Shown here in pieces: positions 8,583 through 16,539 of a stretch of DNA of 64,000 nucleotides (the stretch's first letter is position 1; every line of letters starts with the position of its first letter). The stretch covers positions 1 through 64,000 of the forward strand of contig JAVHLM010000028.1 of the NCBI GenBank assembly GCA_031082125.1, in the 5' to 3' direction. The stretch comes from Candidatus Eremiobacterota bacterium. GTDB lineage: Bacteria; Vulcanimicrobiota; CADAWZ01; Ess09-12. A program made the translations under genes and the position numbers. A model generated the notes under the pieces. It ran no database searches. It was not told the origin of the DNA and worked only from the letters and a program-made list of their open reading frames with translations.

Positions 8583-9353
8583 TTATTGCCCTTCCACCTG
8601 ATAAGATGATGCCACGTCGCCCATTACATTATGGGACACAAAGTGCCCGGGCGCCGTCTCTCTGCCTGTCCCGTCTATTTTCACTTCGCCAAGGGTTCCA
8701 TGGGACTGCTTCACTTCCGTGCCGGCAGACACTTCGTTATAAAAGGGCATCGCTCCAATTTTTCCCCTGGTGATGGTCTTTTTCTTTTCCTTGTCAGTGT
8801 CGGAGGTAAGGTCAAGAGAAACGCTTCCCACTTTACCCTCGGTGGAGACATTCCAGGTGATCAGGTTGAGAGTGTTGCTCAAATCCACCTTGTTGGCGCC
8901 TATTTTTCCCGTGACATTGATGGAGGGCCAGAGTAAAGGCTTCTCGGCATGGAGGCTCACGTCCATCGTCCCTATTTTCCCCTTGAGGTCATAGTTGAAG
9001 GTGTCGTTCTTCTTCACCTGCAGGTTCACGTCGTATTTCCTGTCGCCCTGGGTGACAGCGCCCTGGACATTGACGGAGCTCTTCTTCTGCGTGAAGGCCT
9101 GGCCGATGGCGACAAGGAGAGCGGGGTCGCCTACGGGGAGCGCTATTACTTCAAGGGGGACATCGATTTTTTCAAGGCTGAGCGGAGGAGTCTCCGCTTT
9201 CGCGGCTTTCCTGGGCATTGAGGCTTCCCCGGCGGGAGCATGTTCAAAATGGTCATCTGGCTGCAGAGGCTCCTGAGGTTTCTCATGACAGGGCGCACAT
9301 GCCCTCTCGCCAGTATGGATGCCCACAGGTGGCTTGCTTCCAATGCTCTCCAT
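8583..9353 (-). CDS. Cytoplasmic protein with an exact 24-residue GKIG repeat and a CxxCH motif
   Basis: 256 residues; GGGAGGG just upstream supports ATG 9353. There is no signal peptide. ACAPCH at residues 18-23 has the CxxCH form of a haem-c site, but without export this is more likely a metal or redox site. Residues 120-210 contain four units beginning GKIG, GKIG, GKVG, GKIG at residues 125, 149, 173 and 197, an exact 24-residue period with alternating strand-forming residues, suggesting a regular beta-solenoid or beta-meander. A weaker fifth unit (GTLG) lies at 219. The middle N-terminal part is Pro/Ala-rich. No known family is recognised. Confidence 0.6.
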   Translation of the reverse strand: MESIGSKPPVGIHTGERACAPCHEKPQEPLQPDDHFEHAPAGEASMPRKAAKAETPPLSLEKIDVPLEVIALPVGDPALLVAIGQAFTQKKSSVNVQGAVTQGDRKYDVNLQVKKNDTFNYDLKGKIGTMDVSLHAEKPLLWPSINVTGKIGANKVDLSNTLNLITWNVSTEGKVGSVSLDLTSDTDKEKKKTITRGKIGAMPFYNEVSAGTEVKQSHGTLGEVKIDGTGRETAPGHFVSHNVMGDVASSYQVEGQ

Positions 9354-9440
9354 GTCTCTCCCTCCCGACTGTTTTTCCAGGTATTTTCAGTATACAATAA
9401 TTATGGAAAAATGAAAAGTCTTTCCCGGTGGAGGTGTATG

Positions 9441-12400
9441 CTACAGAGGGGGCCTTTTCACGGGAGAGAAGAGCATGAGCCTTATGCCTGCCCTATCGGC
9501 AATCTCATGACCCTTACCGGTCCATGATTCATTCCCCGTGAGGCTCCCGGCATGATGGCACACCTCGGCGAGAGGGTAAAGAAAGCCCCCCTTCTCTGCT
9601 TCGCACATGGCTTTTTCAAAGACGCCCGTGGCCTTTTTTTTTCTTCCCCTCCTCCATTCAAGAGCTCCTTCGAGGCAGAGGGCGAGAGCCATGCTCCCGA
9701 GGGAGCGCTTCCCTTCAGAGAGGGCGGCCCGGCAGGCATTGTGCGCTTCCTTCATTGTCTTTGGCGTTATCTCCCCCGGCCATGAGTTTTCCCTGAGGAG
9801 AAGGGCGGCCTTCACTGCAGGGAGCCAACCGTTCCTGCCTCCAATTGCCGTGTGTTTTTTCATTATCTCTTCACCGCTCCTTACGGCCTCCCGGGCTTCC
9901 CCGTCCTTTTCAAGGCAGCTCAGGGTAAGTGCCAGAAAGGCATAGACCGCCGGAACGGAATAATTGTCGGAAATACGCTGAAAAAGGGCAAGGGCCTGCC
10001 GGAAAGTCTTTTCGGCCGTTTCAACAGAGCCTTTTACCAGGGACAGCAGCGCGAGGCTGAGATGCCCCGCGGCGGCCACCTGGAGATCGGCGGTGTTCTC
10101 ACCCTGGGCGACCATCTCGCGGCCCAGGGCCTCCGATTCATCAAGCCTGCCCTGGAGAAAATACAGAAAGCATATATCCTGGGCCGCGGCGCCCCATTTG
10201 TGGACATCCCCCTCATCTCTGGCGCTTTCCGCCGCTATGGAAAGGTGGCGGAAGGCCTCTCCCGCCTCGCTTTTTATGAAATGGCAGAACCCCCTGCAGA
10301 AGTGCGCCATCTGGAAGGCCGGGAGAAAGCCGCTCCTCTCGCCGGTCTCGAGGGCTTTTCTCAGGAAAAACTCCGCAGGCCCGTCCATCAGGAAAAGGGC
10401 CAGGGTAAGGCCGACTGTGGACGAAGCGAGGGACACCTGGTCGTCACGGCGGGCCCTCTCGGCCATGCAGAGGTGCTCAAGGGAGAAAAGGCTCCCGCGC
10501 TCGGGAAAAAGCTCGAATTCCACCCAGGCGAGTCCCTCCATGACCTTGAAATAGAGCCTGAGCCACTCTGGGTCATAAGCCTTCCCCGGGAGCCGCGGCA
10601 TCGTGTACGACGCGATAAGGGCTGCTATCTGCCACATGAATTCACAATAGACCTCGTTCCGTGTCGATGAGGTCCTGATGCCAAGGATTTCCCTTATCTG
10701 GAGATACTGGTCCCGTGCCTCTTCATGAGCGCCCACCCTGAAGAGGGTTTCAGCCATCCTTTCCATGAAAGCTCCTCTTCTGAGGGGCTCCCACCGGTCG
10801 CCGAAAACCCTGCGGTGTGCCTCAAAGGCCTTCCGGTAACTGGCGAGGGCCTCGATGTCGGCGGCAATCATCTCCTCGGCGTCGCCGATCCTGAAAAGAT
10901 ACTCCTGGGCCTTTTCCCAGTTCTCTGCCTCGGCCCAATGATAGGCCAGGACTCCCAGGTGCTCCCGGATGGTCTCTGCCCCGGGTGACTCCAGGGCCTG
11001 CGCCACCTGCCCGTGGACTCTCCGGCGCTCATCAAGAGGGATGCTCTCGTAAATGATATCGCGGGCCAGGGCATGGATGAACTCGCACAGGAGGGCACCG
11101 GTGGGAAGCCTGTGGATAATGATAAACTGCTCTCTTCCCAAGGCTTCCAGGGCGCCTGTGCAGGGGGCGGCGCCGGGGAGCACCTTGTCAAGCAGGTCAG
11201 GCGGGAAGATCGCGCCAAGTACTGCTGCCCCCTTGAGGACTCCCTTCAAGGAATCCTCGAGGCGGTCCACACGGGACATGATAACGGCATGGAGCGTTTC
11301 AGGGATCGGGAACGCCCCGCCGCCTTCGCCGGCCTTCACCGGTTTCGCCGGCGCGGAGCCTCCCTTCAAAGCCCTCACCATTTCCTCCATAAAGAAGGGA
11401 TTCCCTGAAGTGTGCTCCCATATTTTTTCCATGACTTCCCGGGGGAGCCCGCTCCCGGAAAGAGCCTCAATGAACTCCAGAGACTGGGGATGCGAAAGGG
11501 GGCGCAGCAGCAGCTCATGGAAATCCTGCGCCGCCAGTGAGTCTCTCCACGATCTTATCCTTGAAATGCCCCTCGCCGGGTCGGTGCGGCATGTGCACAG
11601 GATAAGGAGGGGCACATGCGAGACAAGGGGCACGAGGTGCTCCACGAGATCAAGGGTGGTCTCATCGGCCCAGTGCATGTCTTCCATGACAAGAATGACG
11701 GGTTTCAGGGAGGCCAGGGCCCTGAAAAGCCGGCGGGCCGCGCTGAAAATCTGGCGCCTTGTGCCCTCGGGCCCCAGGGCCTCGATCCGCTTCCTCTCTT
11801 CCTCCTTGAGGCCCAGTCCAAGGAGAATGCCCAGGAAAAGGGCCGGGTCTGCGTCGTTCTCTTCATAGACGTCCCTGATGCCAAGAGATGCTCTTGCCCT
11901 TGCCTTCCCGTCATCATCACTCTCCTGGAGGCCGAAAAGCTCCCTCAGCACTTCCCTCACAGGCCAGAAGCTCGTGGCCTGCCTGTGGGACATCGCCCTG
12001 CCCCGGAGGCAGAGAAACCGGGGCCGCCGCTCCTGCTCGATGACCGCGGCAAGGAGGCGGGTTTTCCCTATGCCTGCATCTCCGGCTATGACGAGGAAAG
12101 CTCCCCTCCCTCCCTCCAGCAGGGCAAAGATATCCGAGGCGTATTCAAGCTCCTCGTAACGGCTCACGAGGGCTGAAAGGCTCCCTGCAGGCGGCTCCTC
12201 AGGAGCTTTGCCCGGGACCTTGAGGCCAAGGAGGGAATATACTTTCAGGGGCTCTGACTTTCCCTTCACCTTCAGGGGCTGAAGGGCGCTGTACTCAAAA
12301 AGATGGGCCGTGTGGCGCCAGGTGCCTGGTCCCACGTAGATCTGCCCCCGCTCCGACCGGTCCTCGAGCCTCGCTGCGACGTTTACCGTGTCGCCTGTCG

Positions 12401-12917
12401 CGACATACTGTTCTATGCCGTTGATAGACAGTATGCCTGCCACCACGAGGCCTGAATTGATGCCGACATGAAGCCCGAGCTCGGTGCCGAGCTCGGTGTT
12501 CACTGAGGAAAGCTCATTCATCATTTCAAGCGCCGCCCTGCATGCGCGCTCAGGATCGTTCTCATGGGCCTCCGGCGCACCGAAAATCGCCATGATGGCG
12601 TCACCGATGAATTTTTCCACAGTCCCGCCGTAATGCTGGATCTTCAGGGAGAGCCTGGTGAAGCAGAACGTGATGATGGCCCTCATCCTCTCGGGATCTT
12701 CCCGCTCAGAGAGGGCGGTGAAGCCCGAGATGTCGGCGAACATCACGGTAACGTAGCGGCGCTCAAGCTTCTGCAGAGGGGGAGCCATGGCGCCTTTTTC
12801 AAGCTCTCTGAGCTCCCGGCGCATCGGCTCGAGGGCGTTATCCACGAGGCGGTCTCCCAGGAGGGGGCGGAGCGACTCCTGGAGCGCTATTGATTCTCTC
12901 AGGCGCTCTATCCACAT
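9441..12917 (-). CDS. Class III adenylate cyclase fused to AAA ATPase and TPR repeats
   Basis: About 1158 residues from ATG 12917, which has GAGAGGA about ten bases upstream; the frame extends to 13058 (GTG) with an ATG at 13034, so the true start is uncertain. Domains in order: an N-terminal helical region, a class III nucleotide cyclase (FADISGFTAL and GDAIMAIFGAP with both metal-binding Asp, NVAARLE with the transition-state Asn and Arg, a Lys in VEKFIGD and an Asp in ATGDTVN consistent with ATP use), an AAA_16/STAND-type ATPase (P-loop GDAGIGKT, Walker B VILVMEDMHWAD), and a long helical TPR region to the end. The family produces cAMP in response to an unknown cue sensed by the ATPase/TPR part. 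It ends alone on this strand, with no downstream partner. Confidence 0.9.
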   Translation of the reverse strand: MWIERLRESIALQESLRPLLGDRLVDNALEPMRRELRELEKGAMAPPLQKLERRYVTVMFADISGFTALSEREDPERMRAIITFCFTRLSLKIQHYGGTVEKFIGDAIMAIFGAPEAHENDPERACRAALEMMNELSSVNTELGTELGLHVGINSGLVVAGILSINGIEQYVATGDTVNVAARLEDRSERGQIYVGPGTWRHTAHLFEYSALQPLKVKGKSEPLKVYSLLGLKVPGKAPEEPPAGSLSALVSRYEELEYASDIFALLEGGRGAFLVIAGDAGIGKTRLLAAVIEQERRPRFLCLRGRAMSHRQATSFWPVREVLRELFGLQESDDDGKARARASLGIRDVYEENDADPALFLGILLGLGLKEEERKRIEALGPEGTRRQIFSAARRLFRALASLKPVILVMEDMHWADETTLDLVEHLVPLVSHVPLLILCTCRTDPARGISRIRSWRDSLAAQDFHELLLRPLSHPQSLEFIEALSGSGLPREVMEKIWEHTSGNPFFMEEMVRALKGGSAPAKPVKAGEGGGAFPIPETLHAVIMSRVDRLEDSLKGVLKGAAVLGAIFPPDLLDKVLPGAAPCTGALEALGREQFIIIHRLPTGALLCEFIHALARDIIYESIPLDERRRVHGQVAQALESPGAETIREHLGVLAYHWAEAENWEKAQEYLFRIGDAEEMIAADIEALASYRKAFEAHRRVFGDRWEPLRRGAFMERMAETLFRVGAHEEARDQYLQIREILGIRTSSTRNEVYCEFMWQIAALIASYTMPRLPGKAYDPEWLRLYFKVMEGLAWVEFELFPERGSLFSLEHLCMAERARRDDQVSLASSTVGLTLALFLMDGPAEFFLRKALETGERSGFLPAFQMAHFCRGFCHFIKSEAGEAFRHLSIAAESARDEGDVHKWGAAAQDICFLYFLQGRLDESEALGREMVAQGENTADLQVAAAGHLSLALLSLVKGSVETAEKTFRQALALFQRISDNYSVPAVYAFLALTLSCLEKDGEAREAVRSGEEIMKKHTAIGGRNGWLPAVKAALLLRENSWPGEITPKTMKEAHNACRAALSEGKRSLGSMALALCLEGALEWRRGRKKKATGVFEKAMCEAEKGGFLYPLAEVCHHAGSLTGNESWTGKGHEIADRAGIRLMLFSPVKRPPL

Positions 12918-13113
12918 GGGAAGCTGGTCCTCTCTCGTTTCATAGGGAAAAGAAGTCCACCTTTTTCTCTTTCTGGTCAGGGCCTTGATACTCCTCCAGG
13001 AAAAGACCTGCTTCTGCCTGATTACGCGGCACATGACAGGGCTTCCGGTGCCCTTCACAGGAACGGCCGGGGCGCTTCCCGGGAACTCCGGAGTGTTTTT
13101 AAACGTGGCGAAG

Positions 13114-13142
13114 TGTTAAAGATCTGCCGGGAAATTTTAACA
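13114..13142. promoter_or_regulatory. Inverted repeat TGTTAAA-15-TTTAACA in a divergent promoter region
   Basis: Perfect seven-base arms (13114-13120 and 13136-13142) lie between the leftward cyclase gene and the rightward gene at 13218. The core TTAACA resembles sites near the OmpR-type regulator gene (20815-20829, 21655-21682, 28065-28080). Function as an operator is inference. Confidence 0.35.
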
Positions 13143-13152
13143 TCCCGTCTCT

Positions 13153-13180
13153 GTTACAGTCCCTCCATCCATTGTATAAT
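13153..13180 (+). promoter_or_regulatory. Sigma70-type promoter for the gene at 13218
   Basis: GTTACA (13153-13158), a 16-base spacer, then a perfect TATAAT (13175-13180). The expected start of transcription is about 30 bases before the ATG at 13218. Confidence 0.55.
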
Positions 13181-13217
13181 CAGGATGATGACAAATCCAG
13201 GCACAGGGGTTGATACC

Positions 13218-13679
13218 ATGAAGAACAGAAAAATGTTTATTTGCGGGATACTTGCGCTGGCGCTCCTTGGCGCCCTTGCCGCGCCGTGCCGTGCAGACTA
13301 CGGTTTTGAGCCGTCAAAGGCGCCGGGCTACGGGTTCTCGGATAATAAGTGCTCCACGGGCTACGGCTTCCCTGCCGCACCTCAGGCCCCCGCCTCCCAG
13401 AGCGGGCAGGCCGCTTATCCCACCACGTCTGGCTACGGCAATTATTATTACTATTATAACCCTGAGTTCCAGCAGTATTATTTCAAGAACTACAATCCCC
13501 AGGGCATGATGACCACGACTGCGCCGCCAAAGAGCATCCTGGATCCGGGCTATACAAACCAGCAGAGCAGCATCTTCACCCCCCAGTCAACCCGGCAGCA
13601 GAGCAGCGTATGCTCACCCCAGTACATTCAGCAGCAGCAGAACGCCACCTTTACCATCTTTGGCAGGCCCGGGAGGTAA
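13218..13679 (+). CDS. Secreted Tyr/Gln-rich low-complexity protein
   Basis: 153 residues from ATG 13218 behind AGGGG and the promoter above; an upstream in-frame extension to 13113 runs through the promoter and is discarded. A signal peptide (MFICGILALALLGALAAPCRA) is followed by three GYGF/YGF units, a run of Tyr residues, and a Gln/Ser-rich tail with repeated QQSS-type units. The composition suggests a disordered or aggregating surface or matrix protein. No family is recognised and no catalytic motif is present. Confidence 0.55.
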   Translation: MKNRKMFICGILALALLGALAAPCRADYGFEPSKAPGYGFSDNKCSTGYGFPAAPQAPASQSGQAAYPTTSGYGNYYYYYNPEFQQYYFKNYNPQGMMTTTAPPKSILDPGYTNQQSSIFTPQSTRQQSSVCSPQYIQQQQNATFTIFGRPGR

Positions 13680-13688
13680 AAATACCCA

Positions 13689-14963
13689 CTATCTGCGCTC
13701 GGCAGGCTCCATCAGGAACCTGTCGAACTCCTGCCGGGAGCTCTCCTGGGCCCGCTTTCTCGCCCCGTTTGCCTCCTCAAAATGGGTCTTCAGGAGCTGA
13801 ACAAGATTTCCGTCAAGCTTCTTACCGGAAACCATGGTATCCAGAACCTCAAGGGCCTTCTCCTTCTCCATCCCTTTCCTGTAGGGGCGGTCTTCCGTGA
13901 TGGCCGTATTCACGTCGGCGACGGCCATTATCCTTGCCCCCAGCGAAAGATCCCGCCCGTCAATGTGGAAAGGATATCCCTTCCCGTCAAGGTGCTCGTG
14001 ATGAAAAGCGGCCCACGAGGCAATCTCGCTGAAGCCGGGAACCTGCTCGAGAAGCCGGTAAGTATGGTACGTATGGCATCGCACTATGTTGAACTCCTCT
14101 TCGCTGAGCTTTCCTGGCTTTTCCAGGATCTCCTTGGGCACGGCAAGCTTTCCCAGGTCGTGGAGAAATCCGGCGATTCTCATGGAGACCGCCTCATGCT
14201 CTGAAAAGCCTGCAAGCCTGCAGAGCACCTCGGCGCTTGCGGCGACGCCGCTTGTATGGGTCGAGGTAAAAGGGCTCCTGAAGTCGATGATATGGGATAC
14301 AAGCCTGGTGAGGGAGAGAAGTCCCTCGGTATCCAGGCTGATTGTGTCAAGCTCCAGTGCGTCTGCAAGGATGGCGGTGAGCGATGGTGACGCGAGGTCA
14401 AACCAGAAGTACTCCCTCTCAGAGAGGGCAAGGAATGCCTCGACCACCTCGGGGTGAAACAGCTTCCCCCTGTGGGCCTCTATTTTCTTCCTGATCTCAG
14501 CGGCCCCCTTGAGCACATCGTGATTCTTCTCCAAGAGAATCGCCACCCTGTCGGCAAGGTGAAGCACGTGGCTTGAGAGCGCCACCTCCCCGCCATGGAA
14601 CTCCTGCCCCCCTCCAAAATCCCAGGGCACATGGTGATGCCTCACGAGGGACGAGATTCCCATGAAGGGCTCGAAAGTGGAAAGGAGGCGGCCGCCAAGG
14701 TCTGAGTGGTAATGGGGGCTGTCCATCTCGAACTCCATGATCTCCATCTTCTCCTTCAGGGAAAGGGCCCCGCAGTCATGGAGCATCCCGCTCAGCAGAA
14801 GGGCGTTCTTCTCCTGGTGGGAAAAGCCCATCTCCGCAGCGATGCTGAGGGCCCCGTAGGCCGCCTTGACATGATGGTAGGCCACTCTGGGGCTGATGAG
14901 GTCGATGGCCGCCGAGAGGCACAGGATAAGGTCATAAGTGGGGATCTTTACATGACGCAGCAT
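13689..14963 (-). CDS. Tandem HD / HD-GYP phosphodiesterase
   Basis: About 424 residues from ATG 14963, four bases after the stop of the kinase gene upstream and behind an AGAGG site; a longer frame to 15008 overlaps that kinase. Two HD modules are seen: an N-terminal one (MLHDCGAL, RHHHVPW) and a C-terminal HD-GYP with FLHDLGKLAVP, a following HTYHTY helix, FHHEHLDGKGYPF and a VADVNTA helix, so metal ligands and the GYP signature are intact in the second. HD-GYP enzymes hydrolyse cyclic di-GMP. There is no receiver domain, so control must come through its operon partners, a HisKA_2 kinase and a CheB-CheR-PAS protein. The first module may be regulatory. Confidence 0.88.
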   Translation of the reverse strand: MLRHVKIPTYDLILCLSAAIDLISPRVAYHHVKAAYGALSIAAEMGFSHQEKNALLLSGMLHDCGALSLKEKMEIMEFEMDSPHYHSDLGGRLLSTFEPFMGISSLVRHHHVPWDFGGGQEFHGGEVALSSHVLHLADRVAILLEKNHDVLKGAAEIRKKIEAHRGKLFHPEVVEAFLALSEREYFWFDLASPSLTAILADALELDTISLDTEGLLSLTRLVSHIIDFRSPFTSTHTSGVAASAEVLCRLAGFSEHEAVSMRIAGFLHDLGKLAVPKEILEKPGKLSEEEFNIVRCHTYHTYRLLEQVPGFSEIASWAAFHHEHLDGKGYPFHIDGRDLSLGARIMAVADVNTAITEDRPYRKGMEKEKALEVLDTMVSGKKLDGNLVQLLKTHFEEANGARKRAQESSRQEFDRFLMEPAERR

Positions 14964-14967
14964 GGTT

Positions 14968-16539
14968 TCACCGCCTCTTTGAATTTGCGCGGGAAAAGGC
15001 AGGATCATTGAAGGTTATCTCGACGGCAGTGCCGCCGTCACGCTTCACAACTATCACGCCATTTATCTGCTCCGTGAGGGCCTGGACCAGCGACATTCCA
15101 AGGGAAGAAGCCTTATCCGCAGATTCCTCACCGGGTAATCCCACGCCGTCGTCGCTGACGGTGAGCCTCAGCCTGTGCTTTTCCATAACCTTCATTTCCA
15201 CGATCACCTCACCATCTACGCTGCCGGGAAAGGCGTGCTTGAAAGCGTTGGTGACAAGCTCGTTCACGATAAGGGCGCATGGAATGGCCGTATCCACTTT
15301 CAGGCTCACCTCATCGGCTTTAATATTATATGATAAGCCCTTTCTTCCCTGTGAGCTGAAAAGGGCGGCCGCCATCTCAGAAAGAAACTTTCTGCAGTTC
15401 ACTTCACCGACATTTTCAGAGCAGGAGAGAAGATCGTGAATGATAGTCATTGACTTGATACGGTTTCTGATCTCGTCGAAGGATTCCTTCAGGCGCGGCT
15501 CGGCGATCTGCCTCTCCTGGAGGGAAAGAAGGCTCGAGACAGTCTGCAGGTTGTTCTTAACCCGGTGATGCAGCTCTTTCAGCAGCATCTCCTTTTCTGC
15601 ACAGGCGGTCTTCAGGTGCTCCTCGGCCTTCCTGGGCTCCGTGATATCCGTTGATGCGCAGGTGATGCCGGTTATGGCGCCAACCTCGTCCCTCTGGGGC
15701 TCTACAATGAGGTCGTAATATACCATATCCCCCCCGAGGTGGAGGAGCACCTCTGCGCGCTCACCTTTGCCGCTCTCCAGGACCCTGTGCTTTATCTCTG
15801 TCAACAGCGAGGCAGCCTCGGGCGGCAGGAGCTCTCTGTCGGTTTTTCCAACGACCTTTATGTCGGCAAAGCTGTGGTGGGGATTCTGGATATCGGTATA
15901 GCGCAGCGAGCGATCCTGGCTGAAAACCGAGGTTTTTGCCACATTGAGGACCATCATCAAGCCTGCCTCTCTCAGCCTGAGGCTCTCTTCCATCTTCTTG
16001 CGCCAGCTTATATCAGTCAGCGCTGAGCAGCACTCTTTTTCAAGACCTTCTCCCGCTGCAGTCTCCATAATCACCCACGTTTCCCAGCCGTCTCTTCTTC
16101 TTGCAAGCTTCAGCTCGCAGCTGGCTCTCTTGACGCCGCTGCGGATGCTTTTAATATGCCTGTGAAAAGCGTTCTGCGAAGCAGGGGCCAGGAAGACCGC
16201 AAAAGGCTTCCCGACAAGGTAGGCCCTCTCGATGCCCAGGATCTTTGCCCCGCAGAGGTTCACCTCGGTGATGACCCCTTCCTCTTTGAGCGTGAAATAG
16301 CCCACGGGGGCAAAATCATAAAGGTCAAAGTACCGCGTCCGCGACTCCTCGAGCTCATGCTGAGCTCTCCTGAGCTCCTCGTTCTGCATCTCAAGCTCAA
16401 CCTGGTGAACCTGGAGGTCATAGATGAGCCTTTTAATCTCCTCTTCCGGAAGCTCTCCCGGTGCAGGCACCCGGGACATCAGCACTTCCTCAGCCCTCTG
16501 GCGGAGGCTCTTTTTTTTGCCGGGCGCGTTATTTTTCAA
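14968..16539 (-). CDS. PAS-PAS HisKA_2 sensor histidine kinase
   Basis: 523 residues. Two PAS domains (about residues 65-185, around FDLYDFAPVGYFTLKEEG, and about 200-320) precede a HisKA_2 dimerisation helix with the phospho-acceptor His in LKELHHRVKNNLQTVSSLL and an HATPase domain (NELVTNAFKHAF for the N box, DDGVGLP for G1, SLGMSLVQAL for G2). No membrane segments are present, so it senses a cytoplasmic cue. It overlaps the end of the CheB-CheR-PAS gene by eleven bases and lies four bases before the HD-GYP gene, so the three are one operon. HisKA_2 kinases usually act on separate receivers; none is in the operon. Confidence 0.9.
   Translation of the reverse strand: MKNNAPGKKKSLRQRAEEVLMSRVPAPGELPEEEIKRLIYDLQVHQVELEMQNEELRRAQHELEESRTRYFDLYDFAPVGYFTLKEEGVITEVNLCGAKILGIERAYLVGKPFAVFLAPASQNAFHRHIKSIRSGVKRASCELKLARRRDGWETWVIMETAAGEGLEKECCSALTDISWRKKMEESLRLREAGLMMVLNVAKTSVFSQDRSLRYTDIQNPHHSFADIKVVGKTDRELLPPEAASLLTEIKHRVLESGKGERAEVLLHLGGDMVYYDLIVEPQRDEVGAITGITCASTDITEPRKAEEHLKTACAEKEMLLKELHHRVKNNLQTVSSLLSLQERQIAEPRLKESFDEIRNRIKSMTIIHDLLSCSENVGEVNCRKFLSEMAAALFSSQGRKGLSYNIKADEVSLKVDTAIPCALIVNELVTNAFKHAFPGSVDGEVIVEMKVMEKHRLRLTVSDDGVGLPGEESADKASSLGMSLVQALTEQINGVIVVKRDGGTAVEITFNDPAFSRANSKRR

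Noticed and set aside
8583-9353. c-type cytochrome suggested by CAPCH
   Set aside because: There is no signal peptide and no second haem ligand pattern, so haem-c attachment is unlikely.
9852-10670. Long open frame on the + strand inside the cyclase gene
   Set aside because: It lies antisense to the well-supported cyclase/TPR frame, has no ribosome site and no recognisable protein.
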